This document shows positions 1 to 5,188 of a stretch of DNA of 6,328 bases, piece by piece. Every line of letters starts with the position of its first letter. Within the stretch, counting starts at the first letter, position 1. Both the position numbers and the translations under genes were made by a program. The stretch covers positions 1 to 6,328 of the forward strand of contig JAUUZB010000265.1 in the NCBI GenBank assembly GCA_030590185.1, written 5' to 3'. Under the pieces are notes generated by a model. The model ran no database searches. It was not told the origin of the DNA and saw only the letters and a list, made by a program, of their open reading frames with translations. The DNA is from Deltaproteobacteria bacterium. GTDB taxonomy: Bacteria > Myxococcota > XYA12-FULL-58-9 > JAUUZB01.

Positions 1-233
1 GCCGGGTCGCCCATGCCGGAGAAGGTCACCTGTTGGGTGACGTCCCTAACCACACGGGCGATGGCCTCGGCCGTTGCGATCTGCATCACGCCCCGCGGCC
101 GCGTCATGGCATGCCGGGGGCAGAAGGCGCAGGCCTCGGCGCAGCGGTTGGTCAGCTCTAGGTCCAGGGTGTAGAGGCCCCAGTCGCGCCGGTCAGGGAC
201 CGGCTTGGCGAGCACCGCTGGCCGATCGCTCAC
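1..233 (-). CDS. Radical SAM protein, N-terminal part (cut by window edge)
   Basis: The first 77 codons of a radical SAM enzyme are present; the rest lies beyond base 1. After a short leader, residues 20-30 form the first beta strand and lead into Cys31-x3-Cys35-x2-Cys38 (context NRCAEACAFCPR), the motif that holds the [4Fe-4S] cluster which cleaves S-adenosylmethionine. Residues 71-77 (FSGMGDP) resemble the second-strand glycine motif that contacts SAM. The asparagine-arginine before the first cysteine and CPR after the third are typical of SPASM/MoaA-like radical SAM proteins, but the C-terminal domain that would show a SPASM cluster is missing, so the substrate cannot be told. The GTG start shares four bases (GTGA) with the stop of the WbsX-like gene, a classic translational coupling arrangement that implies co-expression. 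Family assignment is firm; function is unknown. Confidence 0.85.
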   Translation of the reverse strand, partial: MSDRPAVLAKPVPDRRDWGLYTLDLELTNRCAEACAFCPRHAMTRPRGVMQIATAEAIARVVRDVTQQVTFSGMGDP

Positions 234-1318
234 CGCCCGACCCCGTCCCTCACCGCTTCGAGCCAGCCGTAACCGAAGCGCTCGTCCGGCTCGAGGTAGT
301 GCCCTTCGCTCCATTCGTTCCAGGAGGCGATGAACAGCAGGGGGTCAGGCTCGTGGGCGACGACCTCCTCCCCGGCGGCGCGCACCAGGGACTCGAAGGC
401 CGCCGGGGTGTTGCCGATGACCACGGGAGACCAGGGATAGCGCGCCGGTTTGGGCTTGCCGTAGTCGGCGGCCCGCGGGGTGGCGTCCCAGCCCGGAGAC
501 ACGGACGGGTGGTAGGGGAGGGCGCACTGGGCACGAAAGCGCGGCCAGTCTCGCTGGCGAAGCGCCGCGCAGGTCGCGAACTCCTGTTGGGCTGCTCCCT
601 TCCACTCCGGCAACAGCACGTAATGGGTCACGGAGGAGAAGCCGATCCCCTCGAGCTGCGGGCGTAGCTCCTCGACCGGATCGATGGCCGCGAGGTGCAG
701 GCCGCCGTAGCCGTGGTCGTGCGACCAGGCGCGGGCTGCGGCGATCGCGTCGCGGGCGAGGGAGGCGCCGAGCTGGCGCAGGAAAAAATTGGTGTCAAAG
801 ATCGACAGGTACGGCTCGCCCCGCACGCGAAAGTAGTTGGGCTGGGAAAAATAGACTTCGGCCACGAAGCGAATGAAGGCGAGGAAGTCATCCGGGTCGG
901 TGTGCACCAACCGGGTCGGATCGATCAGTGGCGAGCGGGGCGTCTTGACCGGCAGGATCCGTCGCGGCATCCGGTTGGCCCACATCAGGGCGAAGGGAAA
1001 GCTCCGGCCCGCGTCGGCGGCGAGGAAACCCCGGTCCAGGGCGCCCTCGAAGACCCGTTTGCCCCGTGACCAGAAGAAACCATAGACGAACAGATCGACG
1101 CCATAGCGCCGGGCCAAGTCTATCTGCCGCGCGGCCACGGTTGGATCGGAATCATCGTAGCGGCCGAGCAGCGGTAGGTTCGGCTGCCGGTGGTCGGGGA
1201 AGCGTGGTCCAGCGTCATAAACCAAGTCCCACTCGCTCCAACCCGCCGGGAAGTGTCGGTCTCGCTCAGGGCAAGAGTGCCAGCCGGGGTAGACGTATGC
1301 TGCGACGGTGGGCGTCAC
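230..1318 (-). CDS. WbsX/GH99-like protein, possible polysaccharide-modifying enzyme
   Basis: This 362-residue protein matches the WbsX family, annotated as glycosyltransferase WbsX and related to the GH99 endo-mannosidase fold. Visible signatures are the N-terminal first strand AAYVYPGWH (residues 6-14), WSEWDLV (about 27-33), HRQPNLPLLGRYDDSDP (about 43-59), the strand GVDLFVYGFFWSRG (about 73-86) and the C-terminal block SWNEWSEGHYLEPDERFGYGWLEA with WNEW at 333-336. Length and order of blocks are those of a complete family member. WbsX proteins commonly lie in O-antigen and surface polysaccharide clusters; their reaction is poorly established, so glycosidase and transferase are both possible. 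No signal peptide is seen, pointing to the cytoplasm. GTG is chosen as start because family homology begins only five residues in, and a weak Shine-Dalgarno AGGGTGA lies just upstream. The stop overlaps the radical SAM start as GTGA, so the two are probably made together. Confidence 0.8.
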   Translation of the reverse strand: MTPTVAAYVYPGWHSCPERDRHFPAGWSEWDLVYDAGPRFPDHRQPNLPLLGRYDDSDPTVAARQIDLARRYGVDLFVYGFFWSRGKRVFEGALDRGFLAADAGRSFPFALMWANRMPRRILPVKTPRSPLIDPTRLVHTDPDDFLAFIRFVAEVYFSQPNYFRVRGEPYLSIFDTNFFLRQLGASLARDAIAAARAWSHDHGYGGLHLAAIDPVEELRPQLEGIGFSSVTHYVLLPEWKGAAQQEFATCAALRQRDWPRFRAQCALPYHPSVSPGWDATPRAADYGKPKPARYPWSPVVIGNTPAAFESLVRAAGEEVVAHEPDPLLFIASWNEWSEGHYLEPDERFGYGWLEAVRDGVGR

Positions 1319-1344
1319 GATTGGTCACCCTACAAGATAGCGAT

Positions 1345-1389
1345 CCTCGAGAACATGGGGATGGGTCATCTCGTGAACCACCCTCGAGG
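1345..1389 (-). other. Inverted repeat / possible RNA hairpin between SplB-like and WbsX-like genes
   Basis: The 88-base gap 1319-1406 contains an imperfect dyad. CCTCGAG (1345-1351) is complementary to CTCGAGG (1383-1389), and inside it TGGGTCA (1362-1368) pairs with TGAACCA (1374-1380) with one mismatch around a five-base loop. In the minus-strand transcript this could fold after the SplB-like stop and before the WbsX-like start. There is no U-tract, so it is not a canonical intrinsic terminator. It could be an attenuator, a processing site or chance, since each outer arm is itself palindromic (CTCGAG). No convincing promoter was found in this gap. Confidence 0.3.
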
Positions 1390-1406
1390 CGGGTGATCAG
1401 GGACGC

Positions 1407-2402
1407 TCAGCTCGGACCGCAGCGAAAAACCTTCTCCGCCGGCACCCAGCGCTCCAGCGCCGCCTGACAATGGTCGAGCAAGCGCTCAGCGACATCGACG
1501 GGGTAGGAGACGACATCGCCTTGCCTCACCAAGGGTCCGGCGAGAAACGGGTCGTCAGGATAGAGCTTGGCGGCGCGCGCGAAGACCGCCTTGGGAAAGC
1601 GCAGCGGCCCGAGGGTGACTGAGTGGAGCCGCGCCGGGTCGAGGGGCTCGAAAATCTCCGCGAACAACGCAGCATAGCCCGCCTCGAAGTCCGCGAAGTA
1701 GATCAACGGGTCGAAGCGCAGCCCGACCGTCCAACCCTGGGCAGCGACATCCCGTAAGGCGCGCCGGCGTTGCGCGTTGCTCGGCGCTCGGCGCTCGAGT
1801 GCCTCGGCCACCGGGTCGGGGGTGAAGGTGAAGGCGACCACGACCCGGGGCTGCGGCTCGCGTGCCAGGAGTGTCTCGACCCGGTGGCTCTTGCTGCGCA
1901 GCTCCAGCCAGGCGTTCTCCATCCCAGCGAGCGCCGGCAGAAAAAAGTCACAGGAGCCGGTGATCGCTTCGAGCGCTAGGGAGTCGCTGTCGAAGCCGCT
2001 GAAGAAGGTGACTGATTCGCCGGGGTGCGCGGCGGCCTGGTCGGCCACGGCGTCGGCGTAGTCCTCGTAGTTGACGAACAACAGGTAGTGGGCCGAGGCG
2101 TGCTGGCCGCGCAGGAAGCAGTACCGGCAGTCGTAGAGGCAGTTGAGCAGGGGGGAGAAGACGTAGTTGTGATCGCCGCCGATGCCATAGTCGGCGGGTG
2201 CCTGGCGTACCAAGTTGTCCCGTTTCTCGGCGAGGATGAGTGCGGGTCTGTTTTTTTGGAGTCGAAAACTCTGGGCCCGGGGGTTGAAGATCTCGCCGTA
2301 GCGCTGGCAACGGATCTCCCCGGCCTGGGGCAGCCGGTCGCGGATCTCCTCGACGCGCGGGTGGTTTGCGACCGCCTCCTCCACGTAGAGGGTGTAGATC
2401 AC
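1407..2402 (-). CDS. Spore-photoproduct-lyase-like (SplB family) radical SAM protein
   Basis: This 331-residue protein has the layout of the SPL family: an N-terminal region (1-80), then Cys88-x3-Cys92-x2-Cys95 (context LNCLYDCRYCFL) for the [4Fe-4S] cluster, then a partial TIM barrel with blocks VTFFSGFDSDSLALE (131-145), LELRSKSHRVETLL and VVVAFTFTPDP. The cluster cysteines sit within two residues of their positions in Bacillus subtilis SplB as recalled (90, 94, 97). SplB reverts the thymine dimer spore photoproduct in DNA by H-atom abstraction and needs a further cysteine (Cys141). Aligning FSGFDSD here with ACTSD there puts Phe137 at that place, and no cysteine is near. A different substrate or mechanism is therefore likely; DNA repair is not shown. 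The GTG start shares one base with the upstream stop (TAGTG), with GGAG eight bases before it. A longer reading frame extends upstream to 2696 but lies inside the phosphorylase gene and looks non-protein-like. Confidence 0.85.
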   Translation of the reverse strand: MIYTLYVEEAVANHPRVEEIRDRLPQAGEIRCQRYGEIFNPRAQSFRLQKNRPALILAEKRDNLVRQAPADYGIGGDHNYVFSPLLNCLYDCRYCFLRGQHASAHYLLFVNYEDYADAVADQAAAHPGESVTFFSGFDSDSLALEAITGSCDFFLPALAGMENAWLELRSKSHRVETLLAREPQPRVVVAFTFTPDPVAEALERRAPSNAQRRRALRDVAAQGWTVGLRFDPLIYFADFEAGYAALFAEIFEPLDPARLHSVTLGPLRFPKAVFARAAKLYPDDPFLAGPLVRQGDVVSYPVDVAERLLDHCQAALERWVPAEKVFRCGPS

Positions 2403-3247
2403 TACGGCAACTCCAGCCGCGGGGGGGTGGCCGTTAGGGTTTGGCGCAACTCGGCGAGCACTCCGGTGGCGCCGTTCTGGCTCGCCAGACACGTCCCCAC
2501 CTGTTCCTGCGGCAGGAGTAGCTGCCAGCGGCGAAGCAGATCCCGCAGCTCGTGGGTCTGGGTGACCGTGAAGTGCCAGCGCTCGCGGCAATATTCTAGA
2601 TCCGGCGGCGCAGCCCGGCGCTGGGCGAGATCCGTAGCGACCGCGCGCAGGGAGCCGATCACCGTGTCGATCACCGCGAGCTGGGCGACGATCCATTGCT
2701 CAATCTGTTCGCGGGTGACCCGCTCCGGCGGGGAGCTCCGGTTGTCGGAGATGATTTTGACCACCTGCACCTGCTCGGCGATGGTGAAGCGCGTGCAGGT
2801 GGCGAGGAAGCCGGAGGCCTCCATCTCGTAGATCGCCGCCGTCTCGTAGCGACGTTCCACCTCGACCACGCTGCGGATTTCCGCGGGCGGACAAGGAACC
2901 TCGTGGACCCGGGGCGGGTACCAGGCCCGGCCGCTGGCCGCGTCCAGGATCTTGTGACCGAGGCGGATCGAGCCGAGGGGCAGGCGCCCGTGGCCACCAA
3001 CCCCGAGGTTGAGCCAGCCCTGATCCCGCTCGGCCCCGCTGAGCTGGAACAGGAAACCCGCCGCCGCCGCCGCCGCCTCCCGGCCGATGCCGGAGATCAC
3101 CAGGCGCAGGCCGTCGCCCACAAAACAACGGAAGGGCTCCGCGTCACGCACGGTCGTGAGCCGGTGGTGATCGATGAGGGGCCGCGCCTCCGAGGGCATG
3201 GCCACGACCAGGTTGACCCAGCCCCCGTGGTCGCCGGGATTCGACAT
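2402..3247 (-). CDS. Nucleoside phosphorylase/nucleosidase-fold protein with C-terminal extension
   Basis: This 281-residue protein carries the hallmarks of the PNP/UDP phosphorylase superfamily (MTA/SAH nucleosidase branch): first strand NLVVAMPSEARPL (12-24), a G-x-G turn ISGIGRE (51-57), LNLGVGGHGRLPLGSI (79-94), the ribose-contacting YEMEASGF (140-147, Glu141 and Glu143) and VVKIISDN with the catalytic-type Asp168. Known members cleave the glycosidic bond of nucleosides with phosphate or water; the exact substrate cannot be read here. The core ends near residue 200, and residues 200-281 are an additional helical, arginine- and glutamine-rich tail beyond the usual length of about 230-240. 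Six tandem GCG codons make an Ala run (58-63). The ATG directly follows the preceding gene's stop (TAG-ATG) without a clear Shine-Dalgarno, suggesting termination-reinitiation. Its own stop overlaps the SplB-like start. This tight coupling suggests a shared nucleoside or nucleic-acid-related task, which is inference. Confidence 0.8.
   Translation of the reverse strand: MSNPGDHGGWVNLVVAMPSEARPLIDHHRLTTVRDAEPFRCFVGDGLRLVISGIGREAAAAAAGFLFQLSGAERDQGWLNLGVGGHGRLPLGSIRLGHKILDAASGRAWYPPRVHEVPCPPAEIRSVVEVERRYETAAIYEMEASGFLATCTRFTIAEQVQVVKIISDNRSSPPERVTREQIEQWIVAQLAVIDTVIGSLRAVATDLAQRRAAPPDLEYCRERWHFTVTQTHELRDLLRRWQLLLPQEQVGTCLASQNGATGVLAELRQTLTATPPRLELP
3058..3077. repeat. CCG trinucleotide run inside the phosphorylase gene
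   Basis: Six perfect CCG units plus CC on the plus strand read as six GCG alanine codons on the coding strand, in the helix after the conserved glycine turn of the phosphorylase fold. Unit changes would keep frame and only alter the helix length. Confidence 0.75.
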
Positions 3248-3880
3248 CTACATCTTTTTGTTGGTGCGCCGATCCTCGGTGTCGCTGCGTCCGGCCTTCT
3301 CGCGGTCGACGAGTCCCTTGAGCGTATCGCTGACGCTCGCCAGGGTTTCGCGCACCGAGTCGCTGACGTTGTTGAAGAGCTCCGGATCCTTGAGCCTGGC
3401 GTCCAGCTCCGCCACGGTGGCGCCGGCCCGGTCCCGGAGGTTGGCCGGCAGCTCTGGGTCGCTCAAGCGGTCCTTCAACGCCTTGGTCTTCTCCTTGATG
3501 GTTTCGCTGGCGGTGCCGAGTGCTTCCTTGTCACTGAGCTGAGCTTTGAGATCGTTGAAGCTCTTTTTGAGCTGCTCATCCGTGAGCATGTGGTTGATGT
3601 CATCCCAGGCGGTGCCGAAGGCGCCACCGATCTCCTCGCGCAGCTTGGGATCGCTGAAGGTCTTGCCGAGCTTGCCGACCAGCTTATCGGTGATCCCCCC
3701 GACCTTCTCGCCCACGTTGCTGCGCAGCTCTGGGTCGTCGAGCTTGTCCTTGAGCTCGGCAAGTCGGTCGCGCGCCGAGGCGCTCACCGAAGAGAGCAGC
3801 TCCGAGTCCTCGAGTGTCTCACGCAGGTTGGAGAAGAGATCTCCCCAGGACGGTGGCTTCTTCGCCTCTTTGTCGCTCAC
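3248..3880 (-). CDS. Charged helical repeat protein of unknown function
   Basis: I do not recognise this 210-residue protein. It is hydrophilic, rich in Lys, Asp, Glu, Leu and Ser, has no cysteine, no signal peptide and no membrane segment, and looks almost wholly helical. A motif of hydrophobic-x-D-(P/x)-(E/K)-L recurs with its Asp at residues 25, 49, 77, 101, 117, 141 and 165 (for example LDDPEL, FSDPKL, LSDPEL, LKDPEL). Spacing is mostly 24 residues, with one of 28 and one of 16. Between motifs are amphipathic stretches such as RLAELKDKL. The tail (RRTNKKM) is basic. The overall look recalls helical-bundle stress or scaffold proteins, but no family can be named. The GTG start has a strong Shine-Dalgarno, GAGGAGG, six bases upstream and a candidate promoter before that. 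The stop abuts the phosphorylase ATG, so this is probably the first gene of a three-gene operon. Confidence 0.8.
   Translation of the reverse strand: MSDKEAKKPPSWGDLFSNLRETLEDSELLSSVSASARDRLAELKDKLDDPELRSNVGEKVGGITDKLVGKLGKTFSDPKLREEIGGAFGTAWDDINHMLTDEQLKKSFNDLKAQLSDKEALGTASETIKEKTKALKDRLSDPELPANLRDRAGATVAELDARLKDPELFNNVSDSVRETLASVSDTLKGLVDREKAGRSDTEDRRTNKKM
3377..3808 (-). repeat. Diverged in-frame repeats (about 72 bp) within the helical repeat protein
   Basis: The span covers seven copies of the D-(P)-E-L motif, typically 24 codons apart. Most copies have diverged at DNA level, but a 13-base identity (CAGCTCTGGGTCG on the plus strand) at 3449-3461 recurs at 3725-3737, exactly 92 codons away, which supports an origin by internal duplication. 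Confidence 0.6.
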
Positions 3881-3886
3881 GGTAGG

Positions 3887-3893
3887 CCTCCTC
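3887..3893 (-). promoter_or_regulatory. Shine-Dalgarno deciding the GTG start of the repeat protein
   Basis: GAGGAGG on the minus strand lies six bases before the GTG at 3880. It is the strongest ribosome binding site in the window and fixes this non-ATG start. Confidence 0.75.
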
Positions 3894-3919
3894 GGCGTCA
3901 GAGATTCAGGACCGCCGGG

Positions 3920-3948
3920 AGTATAGGCGAATCCATGGCCGGGGTCAT
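3920..3948 (-). promoter_or_regulatory. Candidate sigma70-type promoter of the repeat protein-phosphorylase-SplB-like operon
   Basis: On the minus strand ATGACC (3948-3943, four of six matches to TTGACA) is followed after exactly 17 bases by TATACT (3925-3920, five of six to TATAAT). A start near 3913 would give a leader of about 33 bases containing the strong Shine-Dalgarno. It lies in the 118-base gap between the response regulator stop and the repeat protein start. Assigned by eye only. Confidence 0.5.
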
Positions 3949-3950
3949 GG
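3933..3950. promoter_or_regulatory. Dyad overlapping the -35 region (possible operator)
   Basis: CCATG (3933-3937) and CATGG (3946-3950) form an inverted repeat around eight bases, covering the -35 box and part of the spacer of the candidate promoter. Such a site could bind a dimeric regulator, but the arms are short and the sequence is GC-rich, so chance is possible. Confidence 0.2.
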
Positions 3951-3970
3951 CCCCCGCGCCAACCGCAGCG

Positions 3971-3980
3971 GAGTCGACTC
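3971..3980. repeat. Ten-base perfect palindrome between response regulator and repeat protein genes
   Basis: GAGTCGACTC is its own reverse complement. It lies 18 bases after the response regulator stop codon and about 20 bases upstream of the -35 box of the next gene. No U-tract follows, so it is not an intrinsic terminator. It may be a regulator site or chance. Confidence 0.25.
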
Positions 3981-3998
3981 GATGGTGGTCGTGACCGG

Positions 3999-4580
3999 CT
4001 ACTTACCCTCGGCCTCGCCTAGACCGATGACGAGGAGATCGCGCAGTTGGGCGAGGGTCTGGCGGACCCGCAGCAGGCCGTCGCGGTCACCGCCCGCGGA
4101 CTGGAGTCGCTCGAGCTCGGCGTCGGCCTCGCCGAGGGGGACGAAAGCCGCCTCGATGGTGTTCTTGAACCTCACCATCTTCGCCTCGCAGGCCTCGGCA
4201 CCGGTTCCTTGGAGGGTTTTTTGGATCTTGTCGACGACCAGATCGAGATCACGGAACGGTTTTTCGATGAAGTCGGCCGCTCCGAGTCGCAACGCCTCGA
4301 CCGCCGCATCGTAGGAACCGAACCCGGTGATCATGATCACCTTCATGTTCATGTGCACGCCGCGCATGATCCGCATCAGATCGAGACCGGACATGCCGGG
4401 GAGGTTCTTGTCGAGAATCGCCAGGTCGTAGGTCTTGCCCTTGAGGTTTTCGAGCGCCTCTTCAGCGCTCGCGGCGCAGTCGAGATCAAAACCGAGGTCG
4501 CCGAGGATATCCTCGAAGACCAGATGAATCGACAACTCGTCGTCAACGAGCAGAACTTTGGGCGGATTTGCCTCTGCCAT
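3999..4580 (-). CDS. Response regulator: receiver domain plus helical extension, no DNA-binding domain
   Basis: The 193-residue protein starts with a complete receiver domain: the acidic pair Asp13-Asp14 in VLLVDDE, phospho-acceptor Asp57 in AILDKNLPGMSG, Thr85 in IMITGFGS and Lys107 in FIEKPF. All residues for phosphotransfer from a histidine kinase are present. Residues 110-193 are a helical, charged extension without a recognisable helix-turn-helix, GGDEF, EAL or enzymatic domain. Output is therefore probably by protein-protein contact, as in CheY- or Spo0F-like or phosphorelay regulators. The lysine-proline-phenylalanine end and the region before it look like receivers of NtrC-type proteins. 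The ATG at 4580 is preferred over an in-frame start 24 codons upstream, because the receiver begins right after it, AGAGAGG lies five bases before it, and the longer form would begin upstream of the candidate promoter. No partner kinase is in the window; the flanking gaps suggest a stand-alone gene. Confidence 0.9.
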   Translation of the reverse strand: MAEANPPKVLLVDDELSIHLVFEDILGDLGFDLDCAASAEEALENLKGKTYDLAILDKNLPGMSGLDLMRIMRGVHMNMKVIMITGFGSYDAAVEALRLGAADFIEKPFRDLDLVVDKIQKTLQGTGAEACEAKMVRFKNTIEAAFVPLGEADAELERLQSAGGDRDGLLRVRQTLAQLRDLLVIGLGEAEGK

Positions 4581-4585
4581 GGCCA

Positions 4586-4592
4586 CCTCTCT
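4586..4592 (-). promoter_or_regulatory. Shine-Dalgarno deciding the response regulator start
   Basis: AGAGAGG on the minus strand, five bases before the ATG at 4580, supports that start over the longer in-frame alternative at 4652. Confidence 0.6.
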
Positions 4593-4600
4593 GAGTCGAA

Positions 4601-4629
4601 ATCCTAGTGTGAACAGGTACACGAGTCCA
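4601..4629 (-). promoter_or_regulatory. Candidate sigma70-type promoter of the response regulator
   Basis: On the minus strand TGGACT (4629-4624, four of six to TTGACA) and TAGGAT (4606-4601, four of six to TATAAT) are separated by exactly 17 bases. A start near 4594 would leave a short leader of about 14 bases that just holds the Shine-Dalgarno. This lies in the 78-base gap after the cysteine-rich gene. By eye only. Confidence 0.4.
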
Positions 4630-4652
4630 GGCGCGCACCCCGGCCACGCCAT

Positions 4653-4668
4653 CGCCAGCTACCTGGCG
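4653..4668 (-). other. Stem-loop spanning the stop codon of the cysteine-rich gene
   Basis: CGCCAG (4653-4658) and CTGGCG (4663-4668) form a perfect six-base-pair stem with a four-base loop. The TAG stop of the cysteine-rich gene lies in the loop and the edge of the stem. No U-tract follows, so a rho-independent terminator is not supported. It may protect the 3' end of the transcript or be incidental. Confidence 0.3.
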
Positions 4669-5171
4669 TGATCATCTGAGCTCCTTGGTTCCCGTAGCGC
4701 AGCCAACAGCGTCATGAAGGCCTCTAGGTAGCGGCGTTCGCGCCAGCGCAGCTCGGTCAGGGCTGCGCCCGGTATACCTGCCGCCGCAGGCTCGCAGATG
4801 AACTCGACGCACAGGGCCGGCCTGGCCGCGAGGAGGCAGCCGTGATCGCCGAGGAAATAGCAGGCATCCGATCGGGCCGGGGCCGCAGGCAACCGGGCGC
4901 CGAGCAGCAGGTTGAGCAGGAGCAAATCCTCGTCGCAGGCGCGCTCCACGCTCTCGTGGGCCTGCGCGCAACAGGTGCGGGCAGGATCATGGCCGCACGC
5001 CCGGCACGCCGTCGCCAAGCCCGCCACCCCTTGGGCGCGCTCGACCTCGACCCACGCCTGCCGCCAAGCCTCAATCGAATCGAGGTCACCCTCGAGGCTG
5101 GTACCCGTGTCGCGTCGCGCCTCGGCCCGCACGATCCGCGCCGCCAACCCCGGACTCGCGTTCGTCACCAC
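4659..5171 (-). CDS. Small cysteine-rich protein resembling the CxxCxxCC (YkgJ-type) metal-binding family
   Basis: This protein of about 170 residues has nine cysteines: Cys56-x2-Cys59-Gly, the pair Cys67-Cys68, Cys79, Cys104, Cys112, Cys121 and Cys126. The block from Cys104 to Cys126 (CYFLGDHGCLL, then ARPALCVEFIC) matches the pattern of the putative zinc- or iron-chelating CxxCxxCC family: Cys-x-Phe-Leu, a mid cysteine, then ArgPro-x-x-Cys and a final Cys. The first motif here is wider than the family's name (seven residues between the second and third cysteines), so it is a divergent member. A metal or Fe-S centre is likely; biological role is unknown. The start is uncertain: tandem GTG codons at 5171 and 5168 follow the CruF-like stop by 17-20 bases. 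A longer open frame reaches 5681 but overlaps the CruF-like gene and has shadow-like composition. Probably co-transcribed with the CruF-like gene. Confidence 0.7.
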   Translation of the reverse strand: MVTNASPGLAARIVRAEARRDTGTSLEGDLDSIEAWRQAWVEVERAQGVAGLATACRACGHDPARTCCAQAHESVERACDEDLLLLNLLLGARLPAAPARSDACYFLGDHGCLLAARPALCVEFICEPAAAGIPGAALTELRWRERRYLEAFMTLLAALREPRSSDDHAR

Positions 5172-5188
5172 CCCAACCCCGAATCCGG

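Noticed and set aside
74..667. 197-residue open frame on the plus strand
   Set aside because: It is antisense to the radical SAM and WbsX-like genes, with an Arg/Gly/Pro-rich shadow composition.
1319..1345. Possible -10 box (TATCTT) before the WbsX-like gene
   Set aside because: No -35-like hexamer lies at a suitable distance, so a promoter is not supported.
2403..2696. N-terminal extension of the SplB-like frame to 2696
   Set aside because: It lies fully within the phosphorylase coding region in another frame and has Arg/Ala/Pro-rich shadow composition. The GTG at 2402 has a Shine-Dalgarno and SplB-like sequence begins there.
2025..2831. 268-residue open frame on the plus strand
   Set aside because: It is antisense across the SplB-like/phosphorylase junction, with no recognisable motif. 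It reads as a mirror of well-supported genes.
2696..3994. 432-residue open frame on the plus strand spanning two genes
   Set aside because: It is antisense to the phosphorylase and repeat-protein genes, both of which have clear motifs or repeats and ribosome signals. Long antisense frames are common at this GC content, and the translation shows no domain.
3951..3999. Possible intrinsic terminator after the response regulator
   Set aside because: Only short GC stems (for example GGGG with CCCC around six bases) are present and no U-tract follows.
4581..4652. 24-codon upstream extension of the response regulator
   Set aside because: The receiver domain begins right after the ATG at 4580, which has a good Shine-Dalgarno. 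The extension would start upstream of the candidate promoter.
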